DNA of 32,022 bases from the NCBI GenBank assembly GCA_022446825.1, contig JAKVBY010000030.1, positions 74,483 to 106,504 of the forward strand. The letters are read 5' to 3'. The notes under the pieces are model-generated. The model was not told the DNA's origin. It saw only the letters and a list, made by a program, of their open reading frames with translations, and did not search any database. The translations under genes and the position numbers were made by a program. This document shows, piece by piece, positions 1 to 8,823 of the stretch (position 1 is its first letter; every line of letters begins with the position of its first letter). This DNA comes from Pirellulaceae bacterium. GTDB lineage: Bacteria; Planctomycetota; Planctomycetia; Pirellulales; Pirellulaceae.

Positions 1-27
1 TACCCAGTCACTTAACTACCCAGTCAC
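1..27. repeat. 11-bp direct repeat TACCCAGTCAC
   Basis: Two exact copies at 1-11 and 17-27, sixteen bases apart, lie just upstream of the symporter gene at the window edge. They may belong to a larger repeat or be tandem binding sites; only the two copies are visible here. Confidence 0.4.
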
Positions 28-63
28 CAGGACTTTGTTCGCTATCCTTACTGTGGAATCAAC

Positions 64-2181
64 ATGACCAATTCGCTGGACCTTTCGACCCTGGACTACA
101 TTATCTTTTTTGCGACGTTGATCGGCGCAATGCTGGTCGGATTCATTGTCGGCCGCAAAGAAGATAGCTCGGAAGATTACTTCCTGGCAGGTCGCAGCAT
201 CCGCTGGTTCGGTGTCGCGGGCTCAATCTTCGGTAGCAACGTCAGCGCCAATCATATGATCGGCATGCTGGGAGTCGGTTTCAGTATCGGCTTTGCCCAG
301 AGCCATTTCGAATTGGGAGCCATCGCTGGCCTGCTCCTGATGTGTTACGGATTCTTGCCGGTCTACCGCAAGCTGCGGGTCTATACCTTATCCGAATTTC
401 TCGAGCATCGTTACGACCACCGCAGTCGCCTGATGTACGCCATTATCATGGTCATCCTAATGGCCTTCGTGCAAATGGTCCCCGCCCTCTATATCGGTTC
501 ACGCACCATCTGTGAACTGATGGGCAACGACGCCATTGTCACTCAGGCAAACAAGGTGGACGGTGCGGCCAGTGACGCGCAGCAAGCCCAGCCGGCCGAT
601 CATGAACGAACCGTGGCTCAGATCGCACAGCCCAATAAGGCCAAACGCCTTGTGAACATGACTTACTACAGCTGGTTCGTCATCTCCCTGGCCGTCATCG
701 CCGCCAGTTATACCATCCTGGGTGGTCTCAAAGCGGTCGTCTATACCGATGTTATCCAGTCGGTCCTGATGCTCATCGCGGGTATTGCTGTCGCCCTCTT
801 CACCTTCAACGAAATCGGTGGCTGGGGAGCCATGATGGCTTTCGATCATGCTGCCGCTAGCTCCAAGATGCACCTCTACCTACCGACGAATCACCCCGAC
901 CTACCCTGGTCCGGAGTCCTCACTGGGCTGATGTTTATGCACTGTTTCTACTGGGGAACCAACCAGTTCATTGTGCAGCGCGCGCTGGCAGCAACCAGCG
1001 ACAAGGAAGCACGTGTAGGCATCATTGCGGCCGGCTTCCTGAAATTACTGATTCCCTTCTTTGCCATCGCCACTGGTGTGGCCGCCTACTACCTGTTTCA
1101 GACTGCTACTGAATTCAAGGGACAACAAATCGACCCGGATACGGCCTTCCCGGTTTTGGTCAATGCGCTGATTTCGCCGTTAGGAATGGGCTTGGTCGGC
1201 CTGATTGCGGCGGGGCTGATCGGAGCCATCCTGTCCTCCATCGATTCCATGATGAACTCGGCCGCCACCATTCTTACCATTGATGTTTACCAGCGCTATA
1301 TCAAACCAAAAGCCAGCGATGAAGAGATGATTCGCATGGGGCGATATATCATTATCGCGTTGATGGCCGCTGCCGCCCTGATGGCCATTTTCGTGATCAA
1401 CCCGAATTCCGAAGCCAACTTTTTCCTGACCATTGCCAACTACAGTAACTACCTGACCCCGGGCCTGCTGGTCGCGTTTATCCTCGGCATCTTTTGGAAG
1501 CGTGGCACGACCAATGCGGCCTTTGTGGCAATCCTGGCCGGTATTGCATTCTCCTATATCGTTCCGGCAGTTTACGACTCCGAAATGAGCCGTACCGAAT
1601 ACGACCTGGCAATGTTAGAAGAACCAGACCTGCAATCTGTCGTTGCCGGCATGCAGCTCAAGAATTTCAACGGACTCGACAATGTCCAAAAGATGACCAT
1701 CGAAGAACTGGGCACGCACCTCGAGAACCAGATCCGCCCAGCAATCACTCCCTTGCTGAGAACTTTTGGACCAAAACTAAATTTCTTTCACCGGGTCATC
1801 TTCGTGATCGGTCTCACCGCAGTTCTCTACATCGGCATCAGCTATTTACAGCAACCTGATCCGGAAAAATCTCGGATCACCTGGACCGACCTGGGTGGCC
1901 ACGCTCCCGATCACTTGCGATCCCTCAGTTGCATCCTTCTGATTTCCGTGGCGGTTTATGCCTTGCTCGGCTGGCTGATGGTCCAAGGCACCCTCAACCA
2001 AGTCGTGGCCGCTTTGCTGGCATCCGGATGGACGCTGGCAGCCTACGCGCGGCAGGTTTTACGGTCGGATCCGACCGCAACGGCAGCCCAGCATCCGCTG
2101 CAACGATTACTGCAGGACGAACGGTCGCTGGCTGGAGTACTGGCCGCCATCGCCATGTTTATGATGTACTACTTTTACTAA
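64..2181 (+). CDS. Sodium:solute symporter (SSS/SLC5 family), 705 aa
   Basis: This is an inner-membrane Na+-coupled transporter of the solute:sodium symporter family, with many hydrophobic segments across its whole length. Family signatures are visible: EDYFLAGRSIRWFG near residues 37-50, followed by GSNVSANHMIG, and GGLKAVVYTDVIQ near 220-232. It is longer than the usual 500-600 residues because of soluble insertions: an Ala/Gln-rich stretch near 155-198, an acidic loop near 503-572 and a short linker near 596-620. The ATG at 64 has only a weak ribosome site (GGA six bases upstream). It converges with the WD40 gene and overlaps it by 23 bp at the stop codons. The substrate cannot be told from sequence; a sugar or organic acid used by the neighbouring operon is an inference. 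Confidence 0.93.
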   Translation: MTNSLDLSTLDYIIFFATLIGAMLVGFIVGRKEDSSEDYFLAGRSIRWFGVAGSIFGSNVSANHMIGMLGVGFSIGFAQSHFELGAIAGLLLMCYGFLPVYRKLRVYTLSEFLEHRYDHRSRLMYAIIMVILMAFVQMVPALYIGSRTICELMGNDAIVTQANKVDGAASDAQQAQPADHERTVAQIAQPNKAKRLVNMTYYSWFVISLAVIAASYTILGGLKAVVYTDVIQSVLMLIAGIAVALFTFNEIGGWGAMMAFDHAAASSKMHLYLPTNHPDLPWSGVLTGLMFMHCFYWGTNQFIVQRALAATSDKEARVGIIAAGFLKLLIPFFAIATGVAAYYLFQTATEFKGQQIDPDTAFPVLVNALISPLGMGLVGLIAAGLIGAILSSIDSMMNSAATILTIDVYQRYIKPKASDEEMIRMGRYIIIALMAAAALMAIFVINPNSEANFFLTIANYSNYLTPGLLVAFILGIFWKRGTTNAAFVAILAGIAFSYIVPAVYDSEMSRTEYDLAMLEEPDLQSVVAGMQLKNFNGLDNVQKMTIEELGTHLENQIRPAITPLLRTFGPKLNFFHRVIFVIGLTAVLYIGISYLQQPDPEKSRITWTDLGGHAPDHLRSLSCILLISVAVYALLGWLMVQGTLNQVVAALLASGWTLAAYARQVLRSDPTATAAQHPLQRLLQDERSLAGVLAAIAMFMMYYFY

Positions 2182-3274
2182 CCGTCGGGCGCGATGCCTG
2201 CTCGGATTGCGCCACGTCGGAGAATGCCAGCAGATGGATCGGTGAATAATTACCGATGTAGTCGCCGTTCGCATTCAACGGGCGACCGTTCCCATTGCTC
2301 CCACGATTGGTGGCAGCAACTGCTATTTGGTTGCCATCCGGATGTAGGCTGAGACTGTGGCAGTTGGGAATATTCTTGTTTAAATAAAAGGGCTCGGCAT
2401 CTGCAGGTCGTTGAAACACAATGCGACCATTTCCTGGCGTGCCACTCGTCACGGCCATCAAAAATCCAGCGTCGTGGTGCCGCACCATATGCACAAAACA
2501 GTCCGCCGGTCCGCCGATCTCCAAGGTGTTTCGCAGTTCACCACTCTCAAAGTCGACCACTAACAGGGTGGGCGTCCCCTGCACCGTGCCACCATTTTTA
2601 GGTTTCGTGCCACCAATGGTTAAGATTTTTCCGGCTTGATCAAACGCCAACGCACGAACGCCACCGACATCCTGTAAGCGGTGCTGAAGAAACAACACCG
2701 AGGCATCGACAGTCCTGACGGGATCCTCGGACCCCAACTCCCAAATGTTGACCTGGCCGTGCAGATCACCCGAAACAAGCTGGCCCGTATGGGGATGAAA
2801 TAGCACACAAAACAGATCTTGGCCGACGAACCACTGACGGACAGGCTCTCCGTTGTCCGCTCGGAAAATCTGGATCTTTTGATCGCGTCCACAACTCGCC
2901 AGATATTGTCCATCGGAACTGACGGCTAGTTGGCGAATCCAACCTTCGTGCGCTTGGGCCACAGTCCAGACGGGTGAGGGAGCGGCTGCGGTGTATTTCC
3001 AAGCTGCTAATTTTCCCCAAGTGTCAGCCGAGTAAAGCGTCTCCCCATGAAAGGCAATCGCTTCCACCCAACCATCGTGACCACCCAAGGAAGCAAGTTC
3101 ACGGGGTCGATCGGTCGTCATGTCCCAACGACGCACACGCCGATCGTAGCCACCAGCACAAAGATAACGGCCACAGGGGCTGAAATGCGCCGACGCGACC
3201 TGGGGTTGGGCAGTGATGACTGCGATTTCTTTTGGTTCATATTTTGCCAGGAGCCGTTGGTGGTCTTCGCTCAT
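2159..3274 (-). CDS. WD40 repeat seven-bladed propeller protein, 371 aa
   Basis: This is a WD40 beta-propeller, a scaffold for protein contacts. Seven blade-like repeats can be traced, with terminal strands such as DRRVRRWDM, GKLAAWKY, DQKIQIFRA and GQVNIWEL, and a less regular second half that includes FHPHTGQLVSGD. No signal peptide is seen, so it is probably cytoplasmic, unlike its exported operon partners. The start was set at the ATG at 3274: it overlaps the upstream DUF1501 stop as ATGA and has a perfect AAGGAG eight bases before it. An in-frame start 27 bases further upstream would lack this site. The last ~20 residues are Ser-rich, off the propeller, and run into the end of the convergent symporter gene. 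WD40 proteins commonly sit beside DUF1501 genes in planctomycetes; their job there is not established. Confidence 0.9.
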   Translation of the reverse strand: MSEDHQRLLAKYEPKEIAVITAQPQVASAHFSPCGRYLCAGGYDRRVRRWDMTTDRPRELASLGGHDGWVEAIAFHGETLYSADTWGKLAAWKYTAAAPSPVWTVAQAHEGWIRQLAVSSDGQYLASCGRDQKIQIFRADNGEPVRQWFVGQDLFCVLFHPHTGQLVSGDLHGQVNIWELGSEDPVRTVDASVLFLQHRLQDVGGVRALAFDQAGKILTIGGTKPKNGGTVQGTPTLLVVDFESGELRNTLEIGGPADCFVHMVRHHDAGFLMAVTSGTPGNGRIVFQRPADAEPFYLNKNIPNCHSLSLHPDGNQIAVAATNRGSNGNGRPLNANGDYIGNYSPIHLLAFSDVAQSEQASRPTVSKSSTS

Positions 3275-4584
3275 ATCAACAACTCCTTGATGGCATGACA
3301 ATCTTCGTGGGCGATCGGTAAGGGCTGCCCGTTGATCACATACTCACGATGGCGGGCATCGATTCCGAGCGCGTGGAACCATGTGTGGAACATGTGACCA
3401 ATGTCGTATTCCTCGCTCTTCACCCATGTGCCCAGCGGATTCGTTGCGCCCGCCACGACACCGCTTTGCAGTCCGCAGCCGGCCATCGCCAAGGACCAGG
3501 CCTCAGGCCAATGATCGCGACCAATATGTCCGTTGATCCGCGGAGTACGGCCAAATTCACTCATGGCGATCACCAACACATTTTCCAGCATACCTCGTTC
3601 GCTCAAATCGCGGACGATTGCTGAAAAAGCCTGATCGAAGCGCGGCATGAGACTCGCGTGGCCATTGAAATTGTCGCCATGGGTATCCCAGCCGTACGAA
3701 TTCACTTTGACAAATCGCACTCCGGCCTCAAGCATGCGGCGACCCACGAGCATGTGACGCCCCAAGTCATGCTCACCATACCGCTGGAGCTCCTGCCGAG
3801 TGAACGTGGATTGGTCAAATAGATCACTACGTTCCATTAACGTCTGAGCCGTATCAAACACATACGTGTTCGCGTCGGTCACTTTTCTCCGACGATTTTG
3901 CGCATAGCGCCGATTTGCCGCTTCGCGCAGCCGGTTCCGAGCTTGATCGTCCAAGGCATCGAATGCCTCGGGACGCGAGAGGTTGCTCGGGGCTTGTCCA
4001 TCGCCAAAGGCCAGCGCGCCATATTGGGGACCAAGAAAACCGGCATCCTGATGTTTAAAACCACCGCTGCCTGGTTTCACCCAAACATATGCCGGCAAGG
4101 CAGATTCGCCAGGCCCCAGCAGATTGGCCACCGCCGAACCAAAATAAGGATACGTGACGCCGCGATCCTTCGGGTCGCCTCTTTGGATTCTGCCCACGCC
4201 TGCCGAGTGAGAATTATCCTGAGTGCAAAGACTGCGAACCACCGCCAATTTGTGCATAATCTGTGCCGTTTGGGGCAGCAACTCGCTGATGTAGACACCA
4301 GGTAAGGAGGTGGGAATGGATCGAAACGGACCACCGAATTCGGTATTGGGCTTGGGATCCCAGCTCTCGAGCTGGCTCATGCCCCCGTCGATCCAGATAA
4401 AGAGAACCTGTTTGTGATCGCGTCGTAATGATTCCGCCACGCTGGGCTGGATAAGACCACCAAGTCCCCAAGATGCCACCGTCGTCCCCACGGTAGTCCC
4501 GAGCCAACGGCGGCGCGATATTTGATGCTCTTGTTGCGGACAACGAAACTTGTTCGTCATGTTGACTTCCTGCTTAAATGCCAT
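3271..4584 (-). CDS. DUF1501 family protein, Tat-exported, 437 aa
   Basis: DUF1501 proteins have an alkaline-phosphatase/sulfatase-like fold and are greatly expanded in planctomycetes, where they pair with DUF1549/DUF1553 proteins; their reaction is unknown. The N-terminus carries a twin-arginine signal, SRRRWLG near residues 23-29, followed by a hydrophobic stretch, so export of the folded protein is likely. Family landmarks are FIWIDGGMSQLESWDP, WDTHGDNF, MSEFGRTPRINGH and GRDHWPEAWS. The ATG at 4584 has GAGGT five bases upstream and partly embedded in the stop region of the preceding gene. The ATG at 4560, with AGGA before it, is almost as good and would shorten the protein to 429 aa. The gene lies 8 bp after the DUF1549/DUF1553 gene and overlaps the WD40 gene by 4 bp. 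Confidence 0.92.
   Translation of the reverse strand: MAFKQEVNMTNKFRCPQQEHQISRRRWLGTTVGTTVASWGLGGLIQPSVAESLRRDHKQVLFIWIDGGMSQLESWDPKPNTEFGGPFRSIPTSLPGVYISELLPQTAQIMHKLAVVRSLCTQDNSHSAGVGRIQRGDPKDRGVTYPYFGSAVANLLGPGESALPAYVWVKPGSGGFKHQDAGFLGPQYGALAFGDGQAPSNLSRPEAFDALDDQARNRLREAANRRYAQNRRRKVTDANTYVFDTAQTLMERSDLFDQSTFTRQELQRYGEHDLGRHMLVGRRMLEAGVRFVKVNSYGWDTHGDNFNGHASLMPRFDQAFSAIVRDLSERGMLENVLVIAMSEFGRTPRINGHIGRDHWPEAWSLAMAGCGLQSGVVAGATNPLGTWVKSEEYDIGHMFHTWFHALGIDARHREYVINGQPLPIAHEDCHAIKELLI
3283..3288 (-). promoter_or_regulatory. Shine-Dalgarno AAGGAG that fixes the WD40 start
   Basis: AAGGAG on the minus strand lies eight bases before the ATG at 3274, inside the end of the DUF1501 gene. It supports translational coupling through the ATGA overlap. 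Confidence 0.8.
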
Positions 4585-4592
4585 GACGTACC

Positions 4593-6293
4593 TCAGTGGT
4601 TGACGCAAAACTCGGTGGAAGTCACCAGGGCCCAGGCCAAATACCCCAAGCGCTTTGTCCGCTCTGCTGGATCTGCGGCGAGATAAGTATGGACTTCTAA
4701 GATTTCGTCAGTCGATGGACGCCGCGTGAGGACTGTTAAATACAATTCCTCTGCCACCAAACGATCGCCATCCAAAGCTGCCAGTCGATGCACTAGGTTG
4801 CCCGGACGGGACTCAAACCAACCTAAAAAAGTCGTGTCATTCATGAGAAATAAGGCCGCCCTTACGGACGGTGCTATTTCGATTTCCGGTTCTTTGGGAG
4901 GATTAGCAAAAGCCGCCTGAAAAAGCTTTATCCATTCCTGTTGCTGTTCTTCCTTGGCGGCGATCGTGGATTGATCCTGACCCGCCTTGGCACCCGTGGG
5001 ATCGATGCTCCAAGACTGCTCTACGCCCGTCGCCGTCAGCGTACTTTGCAGTAACTGTTCGGCCGACAAGGGGCGTTCCAGGGCCACCCGATAACTTTGC
5101 GGGAGCAGGATTTGGCCATCGGAAAAACCACCAGGCAACTGGCTTGAGCGCTGATAAGTGCCGCTCAAAGCCAACTCCCGTAAAAACCACTTGATGTCAA
5201 ATTGATGTGCGATCATGGCGTCCGTCAACGTCTCGAGCAACTCAGGATGCGATGGAGGGTTGTCGGGATGGTGTAAATCGAGGGGATCCACCAATCCACG
5301 TCCCATCATGACCCACCACAAGCGATTCACGATATTGCGGGCAAACCCTCGATTGTCGGAACGGGGCAACTCCGCGGCTAAAATTCGCAGCGTGCTGAAC
5401 TTCCGGACACCGAGAGTCTTTTTCTTTTTGTCCGGCGGTACGAGGAACTCTTCGCCCGGTTCGAACTTCGGTACGTCAAACTCAACCCCTCCGGGCAAAC
5501 GGGGTCCAGTCTTTTTTTGCTCTCCATCAAAAACACTGGCAAATTGCACCTTTTCTGTTAATTGTTTTTCAGCCACCGCAGGAAAAGGGTGGTCTGTGCG
5601 AATGTAGGTATTCCCGACAAACGCCAACAGGCCCTGATAGTCCACCTGAGCATAATCGTCAATGAATAGATGATCGTGACATTGCGCGCATTGCACATCG
5701 ACTCCTAAAAACATCCGTCCGATATCCCGTACCAAACCAGGAACGTCGGCAGGGACTTGTCCATATCGTTTGAGACGCCCGGTATAAAAGAATGCCGCCC
5801 CACGCGAGATATTCTGGGTTACGTCCGGATTGAGGATCTCGCGTGTGATCCGATCCCAGGGTCGATTTTCTTTGAAGGCCTGTCGCAAAAATCCTCTCCA
5901 TTCGACATGTTCACCGCGCCGCTCATTTAGCATGACATCAAACAATTGGGCCATCCGGAGAGGATATTCATCAGAAGCCAGTAACGCGTCCACAACCTGG
6001 GCCCGCCGCTGTGGTGAACGACGGGTCAAAAACTCTCGTGTTTCAGCAAGCGTCGGAATGCGACCCACCAGATCTAAATAGATCCGCCGCAGAAATGCTT
6101 CATCGCTCGCGAGCGGACTCAACGTGCCATCCGCACGTTGATGAATTAATTCATCAATGCGAACCGCTATGGGTCCCTGAGAAAAAGCAGCCGGTAAAAG
6201 CAACTGCGCGCTGGAGAGCGCCAGAGACAAAAAGAACCAGGCCAACAAGTAACGACACTTGTCACGAAGCACGAAAACAAGCAGGCACTTCAC
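4593..6293 (-). CDS. DUF1549/DUF1553 (PSCyt2-PSD1) protein, 566 aa
   Basis: This is a planctomycete surface or periplasmic protein of the PSCyt2/PSD1 family. A hydrophobic signal segment spans about residues 14-38. DUF1549 follows, with RRIYLDLVGRIPT, the RPWDRITREIL stretch and the CAQCHDH motif (C202-H206, CxxCH, a potential haem c site). DUF1553 occupies about residues 300-560, with NRLWWVMMGRGLVDP, NPPSHPELLE and the C-terminal LVTSTEFCVNH. It lacks the N-terminal PSCyt1 haem domain present in the larger homologue at 28364-31786. There is no nearby ATG; the GTG at 6293 was chosen because AAGGA sits eight bases upstream, while the GTG at 6314 has no such site. The redox or hydrolytic role of the family is unproven. 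Confidence 0.92.
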   Translation of the reverse strand: MKCLLVFVLRDKCRYLLAWFFLSLALSSAQLLLPAAFSQGPIAVRIDELIHQRADGTLSPLASDEAFLRRIYLDLVGRIPTLAETREFLTRRSPQRRAQVVDALLASDEYPLRMAQLFDVMLNERRGEHVEWRGFLRQAFKENRPWDRITREILNPDVTQNISRGAAFFYTGRLKRYGQVPADVPGLVRDIGRMFLGVDVQCAQCHDHLFIDDYAQVDYQGLLAFVGNTYIRTDHPFPAVAEKQLTEKVQFASVFDGEQKKTGPRLPGGVEFDVPKFEPGEEFLVPPDKKKKTLGVRKFSTLRILAAELPRSDNRGFARNIVNRLWWVMMGRGLVDPLDLHHPDNPPSHPELLETLTDAMIAHQFDIKWFLRELALSGTYQRSSQLPGGFSDGQILLPQSYRVALERPLSAEQLLQSTLTATGVEQSWSIDPTGAKAGQDQSTIAAKEEQQQEWIKLFQAAFANPPKEPEIEIAPSVRAALFLMNDTTFLGWFESRPGNLVHRLAALDGDRLVAEELYLTVLTRRPSTDEILEVHTYLAADPAERTKRLGYLAWALVTSTEFCVNH

Positions 6294-6301
6294 GGGACAT
6301 T

Positions 6302-6306
6302 TCCTT
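6302..6306 (-). promoter_or_regulatory. Ribosome site AAGGA selecting a GTG start
   Basis: AAGGA on the minus strand lies eight bases before the GTG at 6293. The alternative GTG at 6314 has no recognisable ribosome site. Confidence 0.6.
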
Positions 6307-6351
6307 CGCTGCACGCGATGTTTACCACTTCATTTGATAACTCAACGTCAT

Positions 6352-7392
6352 TTATTCATGGTCGCGACTCAATTCGCCAATTGCGGCTAACGCCGACACA
6401 GCCCACCCCGTGGCAGCGATTGAGATAAATTGATTGTCGCCATGAGGGTCACCATTGTCGAATATTTCCTGGATTGCCTTTGAACGTGATTTAACAAACC
6501 AAGAACCATCCTTGTGTTGGCTCCGTAAAAGAAACTGCAGTCCACGTTGCAGCTCCGGGCCCTGCGGAGAGGATCCGGTTGCCCGCAAAATATAAAGCGT
6601 TTGTCCCGTGGCATAAGCATCGCTTTCCATTTCTGTTAATTGGGACCATCCGCCATCGGGACGTTGTCTGGTCATCACCTTTTGGCGCATGACGTTCACT
6701 TTTTCTTCATCCTGGTCAAAAAACGACGTACTCCAAAGCTTCGCATTCCAATCTTCTTGGCTCTTCGGTTTGGACTCGCTCACCCAATGATGCGCCTGTT
6801 GAATCGCTTTATCGGCAGCTGCGCGTTGTTCCTCTGTAGCAAATTCTCCCAAATAATAGGCCGCTAACGTTGTGCACATCGCCTCGGATTCTTCCAGAGG
6901 CGGGCGAATGCTATGAGGAATCCACTTGCCCTCAGCCGTCTGTGTAAGCAGCAAGTAATTCACCATGGCGGTCGTCGTTGCGTCTTGCTCGCGGTGCACC
7001 AAGTTCAACGTCCATAACCCGTAACCTACGGTAAACGCTTTGCCGCCAATTCCCTTACCTTGGTTCATGTTCTCGACGCGTTCGTTGAACGAATCGTAGG
7101 TGAAATCAACTTGGCTTTGTAAAACTTCGTTATCAATTGCCACTCCAAATTTTCGGCCTTCGACCATCGCTAACACGGGCAATGTCTGATGATGACAGGA
7201 AAAGCATTGGCGATGATTTGGATAGTTATCCGCGCCACGCGTGGAAATTACTAATCCTTTCTCAATCGCTCCACGAAGTGGATTGGTACTGTCTTCATCA
7301 GCAAATAACCGCTGGCTATGAAGTGCGATCAGGAAGGCCAGCGGGCAGGCTAGCATGAAGCCGTCCACCACTTTTTGAATTGCTTTCATCAT
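6352..7392 (-). CDS. Exported squalene-cyclase-like alpha/alpha-toroid protein with a CxxCH motif, 346 aa
   Basis: The protein resembles prenyltransferase/squalene-oxidase repeat proteins: QDGSW-like elements occur as RPDGGWSQL and HKDGSWFVKS, with QTLYILRATG helices between them. The catalytic DxDD motif of true squalene-hopene cyclases is absent, so cyclase activity is unlikely. A hydrophobic leader (about residues 11-30) suggests export. Just after it lies CFSCHHQ (C63-H67), a c-type haem CxxCH motif followed by a second His. The start is the first of two tandem ATGs at 7392. TAAGGA overlaps the upstream enolase stop but is 14 bases away, so initiation may depend on coupling. The protein sits 58 bp before the DUF1549 gene, which lacks its own PSCyt1 haem domain. 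Function unknown; an electron carrier or sugar-binding toroid are options. Confidence 0.85.
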   Translation of the reverse strand: MMKAIQKVVDGFMLACPLAFLIALHSQRLFADEDSTNPLRGAIEKGLVISTRGADNYPNHRQCFSCHHQTLPVLAMVEGRKFGVAIDNEVLQSQVDFTYDSFNERVENMNQGKGIGGKAFTVGYGLWTLNLVHREQDATTTAMVNYLLLTQTAEGKWIPHSIRPPLEESEAMCTTLAAYYLGEFATEEQRAAADKAIQQAHHWVSESKPKSQEDWNAKLWSTSFFDQDEEKVNVMRQKVMTRQRPDGGWSQLTEMESDAYATGQTLYILRATGSSPQGPELQRGLQFLLRSQHKDGSWFVKSRSKAIQEIFDNGDPHGDNQFISIAATGWAVSALAAIGELSRDHE

Positions 7393-7409
7393 AGGAAACT
7401 TCGCTATCC

Positions 7410-8672
7410 TTAATTCGGTCGCATTTCCCAAGCTGGCTTGGTTTGTGCAGCCGCAAAAAGTTCGTCCCAAGCAGTACTACCATCGCAGGGTACCAAATCG
7501 GTACGGACGCCCGGCGAAAACACGGGACGTCGTCCTTGCATAAAATCGTCCCAGTATTGTAGTCCATGGGCATAGTAGTCAACTTCACCACTGGGCCAAG
7601 AGACTTTGATCAACATGTTGGGATGGGGATAAGGTTTCGGAATGGGTTCGATGCGAAATCTTTCAATGGCGTCCCAGTCCAACTCCACACCAAGCCCGGG
7701 ACTTGTGGGAATGTCGACCAAACCACCATGAACTTGCATGGGCTGCTTCGTCAATTGGTGCTCATAAAGATTGTGACAATTGACCGCTGGCCAACGTGCA
7801 TGGGAGGAGACCGCTGCAAAATGTAAGGCCCAAGTCGCCGTGATCCCTGTGCCGACAAGCTGCCACCAATAGACCTTATTGGCTTCGTTAATCACTTTCG
7901 TTTCATGTAACACCTGGGTCGCTCCCCCGCCCACCACAAATCCATCGCAAACATCTTCCTTTAAGGCGGTCATCAGAGGAGGAATACCAACGTGCATCGC
8001 AATGGGGATATTCGTCTGACTGCGCAAATACTTGTTTCCTTCAACATCGCGCTGGGGAATTGGAGATTCATAGATTTTCACATGCTTGTACTTTTCTAAC
8101 TCCCGCAACACGCGCACCGCGTGAGCTGAGTCGCACAACATCGTGTTGAAATCTAAATCGATGTCAAAATGATCGGGAATTACGTCGGTGACCACTCGTA
8201 ACTGCTCGTCCAGATCAAACCAGGGCCGCGCCTTGAATTTGTAACTGGTGTATCCCAATGACATGGCTTCTTTGATTTCCAGCAACCAATCTTCTGGTGG
8301 CAAATCAATCGACCACCAGGAAACAAAAGCATCATCTCGCATCTTCAAACCAAACAGATGATGAATCGGCACTTCCATCGATTTTGCCACCGCATCAAAC
8401 AGAGCCATTTGCAAACCGGCTCCCAGAGAATCGTCCCACATAATTTCCGTGGCCGTGCGTCCTCGAGCTCGATTGACATCTGCGTCGGTTACTTCACCCC
8501 AGGTGTAATAGCACATCGTCTCACCGACACCTGTGATACCATTGCCTAGCGTGACTTTGCAGAGCTCAAAAATCGTCCAATGAGGCAATTCGCGAATCAT
8601 GTTGCGGGCGGGAACTTCGCGATAGGGCACATTCACCCAAATACGTTCAATGTCTTTGACGGTCAGGTCCAT
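7410..8672 (-). CDS. Enolase-superfamily protein (mandelate racemase/muconate lactonizing-like), 420 aa
   Basis: Members of this superfamily abstract a proton alpha to a carboxylate, often to dehydrate or epimerise sugar acids. The N-terminal capping region is followed by a TIM barrel. The barrel has the KxK motif (K145, K147 in SYKFKARPW) and the first two metal ligands (D174 in DLDFN, E202 in YESPIP). At the place of the third acidic ligand, about 25 residues on, the sequence is IAMHVG with H227. The usual acid or Lys catalytic groups of the second barrel half are not evident either (GFVVGGGATQ instead). The exact activity is therefore open. The start has GAGGA about six bases upstream. The gene ends 17 bp before the toroid gene and follows the PLP enzyme, which suggests a shared pathway. 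Confidence 0.88.
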   Translation of the reverse strand: MDLTVKDIERIWVNVPYREVPARNMIRELPHWTIFELCKVTLGNGITGVGETMCYYTWGEVTDADVNRARGRTATEIMWDDSLGAGLQMALFDAVAKSMEVPIHHLFGLKMRDDAFVSWWSIDLPPEDWLLEIKEAMSLGYTSYKFKARPWFDLDEQLRVVTDVIPDHFDIDLDFNTMLCDSAHAVRVLRELEKYKHVKIYESPIPQRDVEGNKYLRSQTNIPIAMHVGIPPLMTALKEDVCDGFVVGGGATQVLHETKVINEANKVYWWQLVGTGITATWALHFAAVSSHARWPAVNCHNLYEHQLTKQPMQVHGGLVDIPTSPGLGVELDWDAIERFRIEPIPKPYPHPNMLIKVSWPSGEVDYYAHGLQYWDDFMQGRRPVFSPGVRTDLVPCDGSTAWDELFAAAQTKPAWEMRPN

Positions 8673-8771
8673 GCGGTTTCCTCAGTCTGTCTATTGTTAT
8701 GGATCATGCTTGGTGCGCGTCTGAGTAGTTCCTATCATCATCTGAGCCGCAGGTCAGAACCAATTCGTCCA

Positions 8772-8790
8772 CAGCCCCTCAGAGAGGCTG
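8772..8790 (-). other. Intercistronic stem-loop between PLP-enzyme and enolase genes
   Basis: An 8-bp stem (one G-U pair) with a 3-base loop lies in the 151-bp gap between two operon genes. There is no T-run after it on either strand, so it is not an intrinsic terminator. It may be an mRNA processing or stability element; this is inference. Confidence 0.4.
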
Positions 8791-8823
8791 GGAGCGGCAA
8801 CAACACAGGAACCTGAGAATCCA

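Noticed and set aside
499..873. Long frame antisense to the symporter gene
   Set aside because: His/Asp/Gly-rich shadow of membrane-protein codons; no start signal.
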